This document shows, piece after piece, positions 16,563 to 24,632 of a DNA stretch of 64,000 nucleotides (positions within the stretch are counted from its first letter, which is position 1; each line of letters begins with the position of its first letter). The translations under genes were made by a program, and so were the position numbers. A model generated the notes under the pieces. The model had not been told where the DNA came from, ran no database searches, and worked only from the letters and a program-made list of their open reading frames with translations. This DNA is from Sulfurospirillaceae bacterium (GTDB lineage: Bacteria > Campylobacterota > Campylobacteria > Campylobacterales > Sulfurospirillaceae): the NCBI GenBank assembly GCA_028692875.1, contig JAQUWL010000010.1:1-64000 (forward strand). The letters are read 5' to 3'.

Positions 16563-17108
16563 CTACAAAGAGCGTTTTCTCCACGCCCAAACTCTCTCGC
16601 CAAGCAAAAATATACCCACTAAAATCACACTATGCTCAAATACTCCTGCCACTTTTTGTGCCCAAAAACTATGCAAAAGTGCCAGAGCTAAGGCAAGATA
16701 TACCGCTTTGTGGTATGTGGCAAAACGGGCAAAAAGTTTTTTGGTTGCTGAGGTTAAGGCCATAAAAAAGACGATGCTAAAAGCAATAAATCCAACATAG
16801 ATAAACGGTTTTTTCAGACTGTTTTGAACGATATTTGCGATATCAAACTCGCTGTCAAGTGCGACAAAAACGCTTACATGTAAGAGTAGATAAATAAAAC
16901 TCAAAAGTCCGATAGTTTTGCGATACCGCAGAAGGTTGAGTCCGCAAAGCCTTCTACATGTAGAGGGCAAGAGCGAGAGAAGCAAAAGGCAGATGCCACC
17001 AACACCCGTAAATGTATAGAGCATTTTTATAGGGTCGATGGCACTTTCAAGCTTGACGTATGCAAATCCCAGCGGAATGAGTGCCAAAAAAAACAAAAGC
17101 GTTTTCAA
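16563..17108 (-). CDS. msrQ: MsrQ, haem-binding membrane subunit of periplasmic methionine sulfoxide reductase
   Basis: A ferric-reductase-like membrane protein of about 181 residues with five to six segments. It includes the histidines in LLLHVSVF and [20 protein letters not shown] expected to ligate b haem. It passes quinol electrons to MsrP, which repairs oxidised methionines in periplasmic proteins. The frame stays open to 17228, but I take the TTG at 17108: it overlaps the msrP stop (TTGA) and has GAGGAAG 5 bases upstream, giving the usual length and translational coupling. Confidence 0.85.
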   Translation of the reverse strand: MKTLLFFLALIPLGFAYVKLESAIDPIKMLYTFTGVGGICLLLLSLLPSTCRRLCGLNLLRYRKTIGLLSFIYLLLHVSVFVALDSEFDIANIVQNSLKKPFIYVGFIAFSIVFFMALTSATKKLFARFATYHKAVYLALALALLHSFWAQKVAGVFEHSVILVGIFLLGERVWAWRKRSL

Positions 17109-18037
17109 AAAAACTTCCTCAAGTCTATATCTTTGTAAAGGTGTGCGACCTCTTTTGCGTAGCCATTGAAGGGCAGGGTGGCTTGTTTGCCAAGTTTTCC
17201 CAAAACTCGCTCTTTGGCTTGTGTCCATCTAGGGTGGTCAACTTCTGGATTTACATTTGCGTAAAAGCCGTATTCTTTGGGATTTTCGGCTTGCCATGTG
17301 TTGAGTGGCTCTTGAGTAACGCATTCGATGAGGTCAAGCGATTTGATGGATTTGAAGCCGTATTTCCAAGGCACGACAAGCCTTATGGGTGCACCATTTT
17401 GTGGCAAAAGTCGTTTTCCATACATTCCAACAGCGATAAAAGTTAGAGGATGGCGTGCCTCATCCATACGCAAACCCTCGACGTAAGGGTATTTGATAGC
17501 CGAGAAGATGCCTCTGTTTTGGTCAGGGAATATGCTCGGGTCGTGACGAGTGGTAAATTTGACATATTTTGCATTGGCGTTTGGTTGAAGATAGTCTAAA
17601 AGTTTATAAAGCGGAAAGCCTATCCAAGGTACGACCATCGACCAGCCTTCAACACAACGAAAGCGATATATCCGCTCTTCAAGGGGAAATTTGGCGATGA
17701 TGTCTTCAACATCTATCATCTGCTCTTTTGCTATCTCGCCAAAAAATCCAACACTCCAAGGCGATGTTTTCATATCTTTGGAGAGTTTGACTGGTTTTTC
17801 TTTGTCTGTCGAAAACTCATAAAAATTGACATAATTTATCGCCTGCTCTTCCGTGTTGAGCGTTAGTTTTAGAGGGTTTGCATCAGGCTTGTAAGTAAGG
17901 GTTTTTTCTGGCATTTTTGCTAAAAGTTGAGAAACCGCCGTGCTACTTACCAATGCTCCAGCACCGAGTTTTATAAAGTGCCTACGTGCTTCAAATAGAG
18001 ACTCAGGCGTTATGTCTTTAGGGTTTAACTTTTTCAT
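17105..18037 (-). CDS. msrP: MsrP, periplasmic molybdopterin methionine sulfoxide reductase
   Basis: A molybdoenzyme of the sulfite-oxidase fold, 310 residues. The N-terminus has a twin-arginine type signal ([17 protein letters not shown], about residues 17-33). The Mo-ligating cysteine lies in [12 protein letters not shown], and [15 protein letters not shown] is a typical cofactor-binding stretch. It reduces Met-O in exported proteins with electrons from MsrQ, encoded immediately downstream with an overlapping start. Confidence 0.92.
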   Translation of the reverse strand: MKKLNPKDITPESLFEARRHFIKLGAGALVSSTAVSQLLAKMPEKTLTYKPDANPLKLTLNTEEQAINYVNFYEFSTDKEKPVKLSKDMKTSPWSVGFFGEIAKEQMIDVEDIIAKFPLEERIYRFRCVEGWSMVVPWIGFPLYKLLDYLQPNANAKYVKFTTRHDPSIFPDQNRGIFSAIKYPYVEGLRMDEARHPLTFIAVGMYGKRLLPQNGAPIRLVVPWKYGFKSIKSLDLIECVTQEPLNTWQAENPKEYGFYANVNPEVDHPRWTQAKERVLGKLGKQATLPFNGYAKEVAHLYKDIDLRKFF

Positions 18038-18081
18038 TTGTCACTCCTTTGTCACATTTTAGCACGTTTTGGTAAATGAAG

Positions 18082-18105
18082 TTACATGTAGGCTCAAGCC
18101 TCTTT
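18082..18105 (+). repeat. 24-bp direct repeat, left copy
   Basis: Identical to 19217-19240. It consists of TTACATGTA followed by a small inverted repeat (AGGCT-CA-AGCCT) and TCTTT. The right copy covers the 3' end of ywbE, so this copy looks like a duplicate of that site. Together they bracket the nucleotidyltransferase gene. Confidence 0.88.
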
Positions 18106-19127
18106 TATCTCTTTAAAATATTTTGTTTAAAATCTTCAATAAGCTCTGTTTTGAAAGTTTTTATCTGCAAAAGTTCATTTTCTATGTTTATTTGAGGCAT
18201 ATATGAGAGTATAAGGGAGGTTATGAGTTGGGCTTGTGTTTTGTCTCTAAGTTTTTTTCGTACATCCCTATCTTTTCTTGAGGAGAGCCAGTTTTTGTAA
18301 ATCGCAAATTCGAGCGGATGGATAGTCGTCATAATCGCACACCTGCCATCTTCTCCGACAACAAGGCTTGAAAAAAGACGTGCATTTTCGAGCCATTGCA
18401 TTCCTTCCATCTCAAGCGGGATGATATCTACAAAAGCGTTGTTTTTTATATGACTGTTTTTAAGCGGGCTATGTGAGGGCGTAAGAAGCTCAACGATAAC
18501 ACCGTTTTTATTGACAAAGCGATAGGGAATTTTTTCTTGTGGCTCAAAAGTTTTGTCAATCAAGCCAAGAAGTTTTGTTAGTGTTCCGTCGGGCATTATT
18601 TCATTGAAAATAAAAGATAGTTTTTTGTCGTTTTTGTTTAAGATATCAATATCTACGGTTGATAGATGTTCTTGCTCTATAAAAACTCCACATTTTGACT
18701 CATAAGCATATAGGGCATTTGTCCCGATGGCTATGAGTTTCTCATCAAGTCCTAAGTGGTTTATTTTTCGGAAAATGTCAATCAACGCATTTGGAACTCG
18801 TGTAATTTTTTCAAATTTGTTTATTTTTGAGGCTATGGTCAATTTGTCTTTAAGAGCATTTATTGCGATTTGAGAATTTGCTTTTTCTTCTTTGAAAGCT
18901 TGCAATATAGCTTCACTCTCAGGGCTTCTCTCTCCTAGATATGAGCTTTTTTTGCTGGATGATTTCTCTTTTACGAGGTATTCTTTATTGTCTGTTTGTC
19001 TAAAAAACATAGTGAATTTATAGTTTTTGTCATAATTTTGCAATTTTTGTAGATAAATCTCGTATAAGTGTTCAGCGTCAATAGCTTGTTTTCGTTGTGA
19101 ATTGGAGTACTCTTTGAAATGAAACAT
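18105..19127 (-). CDS. GSU2403-family nucleotidyltransferase-fold protein
   Basis: A 340-residue protein whose middle has a minimal nucleotidyltransferase fold: IAIGTNALYAYESKCG (about 130-145) followed by STVDIDIL, giving the G(T/S)...hDhD pattern of the AbiEii/MNT superfamily. The N-terminal 115 residues are helical and charged; the C-terminus (about 250-330) is also helical. Members are linked with toxin-antitoxin or abortive-infection-like roles, but the substrate is not known. It is flanked by 24-base direct repeats and preceded by a long hairpin, which suggests arrival as a discrete cassette. Confidence 0.72.
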   Translation of the reverse strand: MFHFKEYSNSQRKQAIDAEHLYEIYLQKLQNYDKNYKFTMFFRQTDNKEYLVKEKSSSKKSSYLGERSPESEAILQAFKEEKANSQIAINALKDKLTIASKINKFEKITRVPNALIDIFRKINHLGLDEKLIAIGTNALYAYESKCGVFIEQEHLSTVDIDILNKNDKKLSFIFNEIMPDGTLTKLLGLIDKTFEPQEKIPYRFVNKNGVIVELLTPSHSPLKNSHIKNNAFVDIIPLEMEGMQWLENARLFSSLVVGEDGRCAIMTTIHPLEFAIYKNWLSSRKDRDVRKKLRDKTQAQLITSLILSYMPQINIENELLQIKTFKTELIEDFKQNILKR

Positions 19128-19142
19128 TCAAAACCTTTCATA

Positions 19143-19200
19143 AAACTTAATTTACAGTGACAAAATAGAATTATACACTATTTTACTGTAAATTAAGTTT
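19143..19200. promoter_or_regulatory. Long inverted repeat with a TATAAT box in its loop
   Basis: A perfect 16-bp inverted repeat (AAACTTAATTTACAGT at 19143-19158, complement at 19185-19200), extended inwards by a 7-bp pair (AAAATAG / CTATTTT) after a small bulge. Read leftwards, towards the nucleotidyltransferase start 16 bases away, the loop contains TATAAT. It may be a promoter within an operator for that gene, or a terminal structure of an inserted cassette. Read rightwards it ends in seven T, so it could also stop transcription. Confidence 0.65.
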
Positions 19201-19216
19201 TTTTAAAGTAACTACT

Positions 19217-19240
19217 TTACATGTAGGCTCAAGCCTCTTT
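19217..19240 (+). repeat. 24-bp direct repeat, right copy
   Basis: Second copy of the repeat at 18082-18105; it includes TACATGTA at 19218 and the last codons and stop of ywbE. Confidence 0.88.
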
Positions 19241-19417
19241 CACACGCCCAACTTCGCCTGTTGTCAGTCGCACTTTTATGCCATGTGGATGCGTAGGAGA
19301 GTTGGTTAAGATGTCTTTGACGATGCCCTCGGTTAATTTGCCACTGCGTTGGTCGGCTTTTAAGACGATTTTGACTTTGGCTCCGATTGAGATATTGGCT
19401 CTAGTGTTGCCGTTCAT
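19229..19417 (-). CDS. ywbE: YwbE-family small protein
   Basis: A 62-residue KOW/SH3-like protein (IGAKVKIVLKADQRSGKLTEG..., HGIKVRLTTGEVGRV) that matches the widespread YwbE family in length and content. Its function is unknown; the barrel suggests binding of nucleic acid or protein. Its stop codon lies within the 24-base repeat. Confidence 0.85.
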   Translation of the reverse strand: MNGNTRANISIGAKVKIVLKADQRSGKLTEGIVKDILTNSPTHPHGIKVRLTTGEVGRVKEA

Positions 19418-19449
19418 AGAGTGTCCTTATAGTTTTTGGATTGATTGTA

Positions 19450-19728
19450 TTAAAAGGAGCGGTTTTGCCACTTGAAAATATCAAGAATGAGAATTTTGTC
19501 TGTTTGGACTTTATAAATGACAGTGTATCCATCAAAAATCATATCGCGATAGGCATCGTTTTTGAAATAAAAAGAAGCTTTGTATTGCAGTGGAAATAAC
19601 CGCAAATCCTCTAGCTTTTGTTCCAGTTCTTTTTCAAATCGTGATGAAGCAGAGGGTTTGTCACTTGCGATGTATTTTAAGATGGAGAATAAATTTTTAA
19701 GGTATGTCGGTTTTTTTTCAATAATCAT
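19450..19728 (-). CDS. RelE/ParE-family toxin
   Basis: A 92-residue ParE/RelE-like protein: helical N-terminus (LKNLFSILKYIASDKPSASSRFEKELEQKLEDL), then FPLQYKASFYFKND and MIFDGYTVIYKVQTDKILILDIFKW, which is the typical ParE strand pattern ending in a tryptophan. Its ATG overlaps the antitoxin stop by 4 bases. The family either poisons gyrase (ParE) or cuts mRNA (RelE); sequence alone does not decide. Confidence 0.8.
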   Translation of the reverse strand: MIIEKKPTYLKNLFSILKYIASDKPSASSRFEKELEQKLEDLRLFPLQYKASFYFKNDAYRDMIFDGYTVIYKVQTDKILILDIFKWQNRSF

Positions 19729-19973
19729 CGTTTGATGCCAAGCTCATCTTTAAAAAAAGTATCCATCTGCGCTTGATATTCTTCTTGTGATAAACTAGGC
19801 TCATTTTCTGCTTTGAAAACTCTTTTTTGAACTTCTTCAACACTGCTTACGATGAAACTATACGGCTGTGGATTGTCAATGATTTCGACTTTTTTATCTT
19901 TGATGAAGCTGTCGAGCATGGCTTTAAAGTGAGGGAAAAACGTATCGTCGATTTTAAGATTTAGCGTTTGCAT
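19725..19973 (-). CDS. Antitoxin partner of the RelE/ParE-like toxin
   Basis: An 82-residue acidic protein (LNLKIDDTFFPHFKAMLDSF, then SLSQEEYQAQMDTFFKDEL). The N-terminal strand and helix and the acidic tail fit an antitoxin of the type paired with ParE. It is upstream of and coupled to the toxin by a 4-base overlap. Confidence 0.75.
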   Translation of the reverse strand: MQTLNLKIDDTFFPHFKAMLDSFIKDKKVEIIDNPQPYSFIVSSVEEVQKRVFKAENEPSLSQEEYQAQMDTFFKDELGIKR

Positions 19974-20047
19974 TGTGTCTCCTGCTTTAAAGATTCGGAT
20001 TTGATTATAACCAAATCTCTCTAAATTATTTTACATGTAAAGATTCC

Positions 20048-20797
20048 TTATTGTTTTTGAAATACAAAAAGATGCTCATGCATAATGAGCAAAAAGTTTG
20101 CTTCTTTGGATTTTTTGACCCAAAAGCCTGTGGCTTTGCAGTTATGTTGGTGTTTGATAATGTCTTCTTTGAGAGTAAAGCCTACATGTAAGAACCGTTG
20201 CATCACCATAAATGCTAGAGGTTGATACATCTTTTTGCGCCTTGTGTCGCCGATGAGGATCGCACAAAACTTTCCGTGTTTTAAAACCCTGTACAACTCA
20301 CGAGCGACTTTTTCCATTTCGTCACAAAATTTTTCCAAATCGTGTATGTTGGACAAATCCTCAGCGATCTGTTTTTCAGAATAGTTGATGATGTCAGCAT
20401 AAGGCGGATGATTGAGCACAAAGTCGATGCTTTCATCTTTGAGCATGGAAAGCTCTCTTGCATCGTTGAGCATTGTTTTTATTTTTGGAGAATGTGGACT
20501 TTCAAACTCCAAGGCTTTACATGTAAGTTCTATCGCATTGGGGTTGATGTCGAGGGCTAAAAGATTGCGATTTAAAAGTTTACATTCAACCGCTGTCGTT
20601 CCACCGCCTATCATAGGATCAAGCAGATAATCGCCCTCATTGGAGTAACGAAGTATGAGGTTTCTCACCACATCAGGCGACCAGTTACCGCGATACTTTG
20701 AGTTGTGCGTTGCCCAGTTCCCACGTCGTGCAAAACTCCAAACGGTGGTGCATTCTTGCTCAAAATTTTCAGGGTTTAAGAGTTTTATTTTAGCCAT
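20048..20797 (-). CDS. DNA methyltransferase (N4/N6 amino group, beta/gamma-like)
   Basis: A 249-residue methyltransferase. The SAM-binding motif is LDPMIGGGTTAVE (about 56-68) and the catalytic motif is NHPPYADI (about 128-135), with NHPPY in place of the usual (D/N)PPY. The SAM motif precedes the catalytic one. LLALDINPNAIEL supplies the second SAM acid. It is the last gene of a three-gene unit with an HTH protein and a small unknown protein, with no nuclease in that unit, so it may be solitary or belong to an unusual defence unit. Confidence 0.78.
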   Translation of the reverse strand: MAKIKLLNPENFEQECTTVWSFARRGNWATHNSKYRGNWSPDVVRNLILRYSNEGDYLLDPMIGGGTTAVECKLLNRNLLALDINPNAIELTCKALEFESPHSPKIKTMLNDARELSMLKDESIDFVLNHPPYADIINYSEKQIAEDLSNIHDLEKFCDEMEKVARELYRVLKHGKFCAILIGDTRRKKMYQPLAFMVMQRFLHVGFTLKEDIIKHQHNCKATGFWVKKSKEANFLLIMHEHLFVFQKQ

Positions 20798-21056
20798 GAA
20801 CTAAAACCATTGGTTTCTCGTGTTCAAGCGAAAAATCTAAAAAAGAGTTGTTTCGTTTGTAGGTTTCAAATTCATCGAAAGAGTCAAATTCAATCAATGT
20901 GATATTTTCAACTGTTTCACTTTCAGAATTTCTAGGCTTTTTTTCAAAATAAAAATCCCAATTTCGAGAACCGCACATCATCATGCTTGTCATGATGGTA
21001 CGACTGACTTCATCAGGACAAGCAATATACAATCTTTTAAAAGTTTCATTTTTCAT
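20790..21056 (-). CDS. Small protein of unknown function between an HTH protein and a methyltransferase
   Basis: About 88 residues from the ATG at 21056; a longer frame from 21077 would overlap more of the HTH gene. It carries KRLYIACPDEVSRTIMTSMMMCGSRNWDF and an acidic strand-rich C-terminus. I do not recognise the family. It overlaps the HTH gene by 11 bases and the methyltransferase by 8, so it is clearly part of that unit. Confidence 0.6.
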   Translation of the reverse strand: MKNETFKRLYIACPDEVSRTIMTSMMMCGSRNWDFYFEKKPRNSESETVENITLIEFDSFDEFETYKRNNSFLDFSLEHEKPMVLVHG

Positions 21057-21237
21057 GCAGTTTGACCTCCATTTCAAGCCCCAAATACCGCAAAATCTTG
21101 TGTAAGGTTTTGTTGTTTAAGTTGCTTGTACGAATCGACTGATAAAAGACAACTTTGTCAATATTTAAAGCTTTGTAAACATCAACAGGCTTTAGCCCTC
21201 GTTGTTTCAAAATCTCTTTTATCTGAAGTTCTAGCAA
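21046..21237 (-). CDS. XRE/Cro-type HTH protein
   Basis: A 63-residue DNA-binding protein with a helix-turn-helix of the Cro/XRE kind (LKPVDVYKALNIDKVVFYQSIRTSN...TLHKILRYLGLEM). The start is TTG at 21237. A perfect 28-base palindrome ends 21 bases upstream (21258-21285), a natural operator for it. It probably represses its own unit with the next two genes. Confidence 0.72.
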   Translation of the reverse strand: MLELQIKEILKQRGLKPVDVYKALNIDKVVFYQSIRTSNLNNKTLHKILRYLGLEMEVKLHEK

Positions 21238-21257
21238 AATGTTAGCCTTTTAAATCT

Positions 21258-21285
21258 TAAAGGTAAGTTAATTAACTTACCTTTA
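21258..21285. promoter_or_regulatory. Perfect 28-bp palindrome, candidate operator
   Basis: The two halves (left half TAAAGGTAAGTTAA) are exact reverse complements with no spacer. It spans the stop codon of the endonuclease gene and lies just upstream of the HTH gene. A role as operator fits better than a terminator because it is AT-rich, lacks a loop and is not followed by a T run. Confidence 0.6.
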
Positions 21286-21811
21286 TTGGTAGCCCAATTT
21301 TGTGTAGAGGCAAGTAATTAAAATAGTATTTGCATCCAGTATAAATAATGTAATCTAAAACATCTTGATATTCAGGTTTTTTAAACCAATCATTTAAAAT
21401 ATACAAATATTCAACCTCGTAATTCAAAGGGGCAAAAAGTTTTTTATATTGAATTAACTTAAAACCGCAAGTTTGTAATTTTTCATCTACAGATCCAGCA
21501 ACAACTTGAGATTTCATTTCTATAATAAAAACTGTATTTTCTTTTATCACATAGATAGCTTCATCCGGCAAAAGCTTCTTGGACAATATTTTTTTCCAAT
21601 CCACTTTGCAAAAATCTAAATATTTATAAAGCTGATGTTTTCTAAAAGATTTTGCGACACATTCATTATTAAATAAAATATCAATATAGCCTTGATGCTT
21701 AACAACAGAATAGCCTTCAACAGAAGTTGCCAAAAATTCAATAATATCTACTTCATTCTCAAAAATAGCTCCTGTTTGAGTGTTTGCACCACCAATTCCA
21801 TTTTTTACCAT
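21272..21811 (-). CDS. Probable type II restriction endonuclease (PD-(D/E)XK)
   Basis: A 179-residue protein beginning with GIGGANTQTGAIFE, a start seen in several type II restriction enzymes. It later has LPDEAIYVIKENTVFIIEMKSQ, which fits a PD...ExK catalytic core (Asp about 93, Glu-Met-Lys about 108-110). Its start overlaps a D12-class adenine methyltransferase by 7 bases, the normal pairing for a type II system. The cut site cannot be read from sequence. Confidence 0.72.
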   Translation of the reverse strand: MVKNGIGGANTQTGAIFENEVDIIEFLATSVEGYSVVKHQGYIDILFNNECVAKSFRKHQLYKYLDFCKVDWKKILSKKLLPDEAIYVIKENTVFIIEMKSQVVAGSVDEKLQTCGFKLIQYKKLFAPLNYEVEYLYILNDWFKKPEYQDVLDYIIYTGCKYYFNYLPLHKIGLPIKVS

Positions 21812-22674
21812 GCATCGCTCCTCACTAAAATTTCTTTTATCTTCCCACGACCACCACTTTTACTATTTATAAACCGATTCATCTCCACAAAGTCTATTTC
21901 GTGGTCTTTGTAAAGCTCTTTAATAAACTCCGTATCTGAATTTGAAAGCATTACATGTGAGCCTTTTTTGGCTAGTTTTTCAAAGGTGTTGAAAAGTCTT
22001 TTTTGCTCATCTTCTAAAAAAATATCTTGATTGTAAGAGGTAAAGCTTGACGTTGTGGTTAGTGGATAATAAGGCGGATCAAAGTACACAAAGTCCCCCT
22101 TTTTTGCAAAATCTAGCACTTTTGCAAAATCTACATGTAAGACTTCTGCCTCTTGTAAAGCACGGCTTGCGGAGAGAATGGAGCTTGTATCGCAGATAGC
22201 AGGGTTTTTGTATCTGCCCATTGGGACATTGTAAAAACCTTTACTATTGACTCTGTAAAGTCCGTTAAAGCATGTTTTGTTAAGATAGATAAATCTTGCC
22301 GAACGCACAGCATCGGGTAGGGCGGTAAAAGAACCCTCTCTGTCCATAGTACGTACTTCATAGTAAAAATCATGTGAGTGTTTGTTTTGAAACTCTTTTA
22401 AAATTTCGATGAGTTCGCAAGGGTTGTTTTTAACTGTGTTGTAAGCGTTGATGAGCTCAAAATTGGCATCGAAAAGGTAAGACTTTTTGCCCTCTAGCAT
22501 TCCTCGTTTTTTGAGTTCAAAAAACAAAGCCCCACCACCAACAAAAGGCTCAAAATAGGTGTTAAATTTGTTAGGCATACGCTTTATAATCTCATCAACT
22601 AAAGCACGTTTTCCGCCGACCCATTTTAAAAAAGGTTTGGGCTGGTTGAGTTCTAGGCTAGATGGGATTGTCAC
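21805..22674 (-). CDS. D12-class (Dam-like) N6-adenine DNA methyltransferase
   Basis: A 289-residue modification enzyme. The motifs KWVGGKRALVDEI, the SAM loop FEPFVGGGALFFEL (about 42-55), and the catalytic VYFDPPYYPL are all present, in the order of the alpha class (Dam, DpnM, EcoRV). It should methylate adenine within the same site that the neighbouring endonuclease cuts. A TACATGTA palindrome lies inside the gene at 22132. Confidence 0.88.
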   Translation of the reverse strand: MTIPSSLELNQPKPFLKWVGGKRALVDEIIKRMPNKFNTYFEPFVGGGALFFELKKRGMLEGKKSYLFDANFELINAYNTVKNNPCELIEILKEFQNKHSHDFYYEVRTMDREGSFTALPDAVRSARFIYLNKTCFNGLYRVNSKGFYNVPMGRYKNPAICDTSSILSASRALQEAEVLHVDFAKVLDFAKKGDFVYFDPPYYPLTTTSSFTSYNQDIFLEDEQKRLFNTFEKLAKKGSHVMLSNSDTEFIKELYKDHEIDFVEMNRFINSKSGGRGKIKEILVRSDAW

Positions 22675-22816
22675 GATGCAACACCTTTAGAAGATTATTT
22701 GTAGATGTTCGATCTTAGCAAAGAACTGCTTTTTAACACTTAAATAAAAATACGTCTAATCTTCTTTAACGCAATATTTCCCTATAATTAAAAAACCTCA
22801 AGCCAAAGGAAAAACG

Positions 22817-24094
22817 ATGTTTAAACTCCTAGACAAACTCAAATATTTTTACAAACTCAAATTTAGCTATCAGCAAGATAGTAAAAACATCGAAAAGCTT
22901 ACAAATTGGTCTGTTCTGTTTATCATTATTTTGGATTTGTTTGTTTATAGTGCTATCGAGATGGGCATCACGTTTCAAACTGCCACACTCAACAACCCCG
23001 ATACGAAGGTAACCTATCAGTGCAGAAATATAGTCAAAAACCCAGTTTTGATTAAAGATTATAATTGGTACGAGTATCGAAATGTTAAGCCGACTCCTTA
23101 CAAAAATGACTATATTTATACCGATGGCAAGACCGCTGGTAGCCAAAACACTCTTCGAGCCATCGCACAAAAAGAGCTAGATGCAAGATGTGCACAGCTT
23201 CAAGAGCGTATCGAGGTTATCGCTAACACAAAAGAGCTAAATGGTGTGAGAAGTAGTGTTGAGGCGTTACAAAAGAGTCTAAACAGCTACAATAAAGACT
23301 TGCAGTACATTCAGAACAACTACAACACGACTTTGTTTGAGAAGATAGCACATCAAAAAACTGAAAATTCTATTTTGGAGATGGATTTGGAGTCTAAAAA
23401 CGCCAAAATAAAATATGATGATTTGCAACAAAAGATAGCAATCACGAAAAAAAGTATCGAAAATCTAAAAACAGAATTTAGCACCAACGCTCTTGTTGTG
23501 GGACTTTTTGAGTTTGCATCGTCAAATAAAGATAAGATTTTAAGTGATTATGAGCGTTCCAAAAGCCACTACTTTTTGAAAAAATCAGCCATCATCGTAC
23601 TGTTTTTATTGCCGATAGTTGGACTGTTTTATTGGCAGATGGGCGTGCAAAATGTTAAACGAAACTACACAAAATACATCATTTTCAAAAATATTTTTGT
23701 TATCTCGATGGCGTTTTTGCTTGTAAATACCATCAGAATCATCTACAACTTTATACCGCATGTTTTTATCCAAAAAGTGCTGATGTTTTTTTACAGCATT
23801 CAGATTCCGTTTGTTGCGTATTATATTTTACTGGCGTTAGGCATTTTGCTATTTAGTTTTGTTATCATAAAACTACAAAGTGCCAACAAGAACAAAAAAC
23901 GCACTGCCATCACTTTTATAGAGAGTTACAAGCTAAACAAATGCGATATTTGTGGCGTAAAAGTGGATTATGTTAAGATGAAGTTCTGCCCAAATTGTGC
24001 AAATGCTCTTCAAGCAAAATGTAGCTTTTGTGGCGAATATACCATCGCAAAACTTGAGTATTGCTCATTTTGCGGCAAAAAACAGATAGGCTAG
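22817..24094 (+). CDS. Membrane protein with central coiled coil and C-terminal double zinc ribbon
   Basis: I do not recognise this 425-residue protein as a family. In order: one membrane segment (about 32-50), an external region with a Cys pair, a long coiled coil (about 115-230), three more membrane segments (about 255-275, 290-310, 325-350), and a cytoplasmic tail with three CxxC knuckles that form two or more zinc ribbons (CDICGVK, CPNCANALQAKCSFCGEY, CSFCGKKQ). It starts with a good GGAAA ribosome site. It sits alone between a restriction-modification unit and a toxin-antitoxin pair, so a defence or sensing role is possible but unproven. Confidence 0.6.
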   Translation: MFKLLDKLKYFYKLKFSYQQDSKNIEKLTNWSVLFIIILDLFVYSAIEMGITFQTATLNNPDTKVTYQCRNIVKNPVLIKDYNWYEYRNVKPTPYKNDYIYTDGKTAGSQNTLRAIAQKELDARCAQLQERIEVIANTKELNGVRSSVEALQKSLNSYNKDLQYIQNNYNTTLFEKIAHQKTENSILEMDLESKNAKIKYDDLQQKIAITKKSIENLKTEFSTNALVVGLFEFASSNKDKILSDYERSKSHYFLKKSAIIVLFLLPIVGLFYWQMGVQNVKRNYTKYIIFKNIFVISMAFLLVNTIRIIYNFIPHVFIQKVLMFFYSIQIPFVAYYILLALGILLFSFVIIKLQSANKNKKRTAITFIESYKLNKCDICGVKVDYVKMKFCPNCANALQAKCSFCGEYTIAKLEYCSFCGKKQIG

Positions 24095-24105
24095 GAAAGC
24101 GATGT

Positions 24106-24393
24106 TTATTTGTAAACGCCTTGTCTGTGCGCCACTCTAACGACTAAGATGATAACCTCATCGCCTATTTTTTCATATATAACGCGGTAGCTTCTAAGAC
24201 GGAGACGAAAAAAGCCTTCCCACTCGCCTTTTAGTTTTTTTATTTTTGAAGAAGAGATAAGTTCTTTTTCGTATGCTTCGTCAAAATTTTGTTCAAATTG
24301 CTCCAAGCTTTTAAATATCATTTCCGTATCGACAGGATTTATTTTTTTTAGGTCTTGTTTTACGCTTTGAGCAAATTTGAGTTTCCATTTCAT
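24106..24393 (-). CDS. RelE/StbE-type toxin
   Basis: A 95-residue RelE-like protein: WKLKFAQSVKQDLKKI, KKLKGEWEGFFRLRLRSYRVIYEKIGDEVIILVVRVAHRQGVY. The core RLRLRSYRVIY and the terminal RVAHRQxVY are the standard RelE strand and C-terminal catalytic residues. It overlaps its antitoxin by 4 bases. Confidence 0.88.
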   Translation of the reverse strand: MKWKLKFAQSVKQDLKKINPVDTEMIFKSLEQFEQNFDEAYEKELISSSKIKKLKGEWEGFFRLRLRSYRVIYEKIGDEVIILVVRVAHRQGVYK

Positions 24394-24617
24394 GCATTTA
24401 TCTCGTTACGCATTTGCTCCAAACTTAGGGCGTCTTCTTTTTTTGATTTGACTGCCGTGGAGCGTTTTTTGGCGATACTCAAATCAAGCATATCAAAGTA
24501 GTTCTCAAGAGCATTGGCTACGATTCGTGATTTTTTCTCCCCAAGTTCTTGCACAAAGAGGTCAAGCTCTTGAGTGATTTTTTCTGGAAGACTTAGTGTC
24601 AATTTTTGGACTTTCAT
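24390..24617 (-). CDS. Ribbon-helix-helix antitoxin
   Basis: A 75-residue protein with an RHH fold (KLTLSLPEKITQELDLFVQELGEKKSRIVANALENYFD) and a charged tail for toxin binding. It precedes the toxin. An operator-like set of half-sites lies 16 bases upstream (24633-24668). Confidence 0.85.
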   Translation of the reverse strand: MKVQKLTLSLPEKITQELDLFVQELGEKKSRIVANALENYFDMLDLSIAKKRSTAVKSKKEDALSLEQMRNEINA

Positions 24618-24632
24618 TTTAACTTGTATCCT

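Noticed and set aside
16563-17228. Longer msrQ reading starting at 17228
   Set aside because: It would overlap msrP by 120 bases and add about 40 non-family residues; the TTG at 17108 has a good ribosome site and coupling.
18082-18105. Repeat as an att site of an integrated phage
   Set aside because: Only about 1.1 kb lies between the copies and no integrase or tRNA is present.
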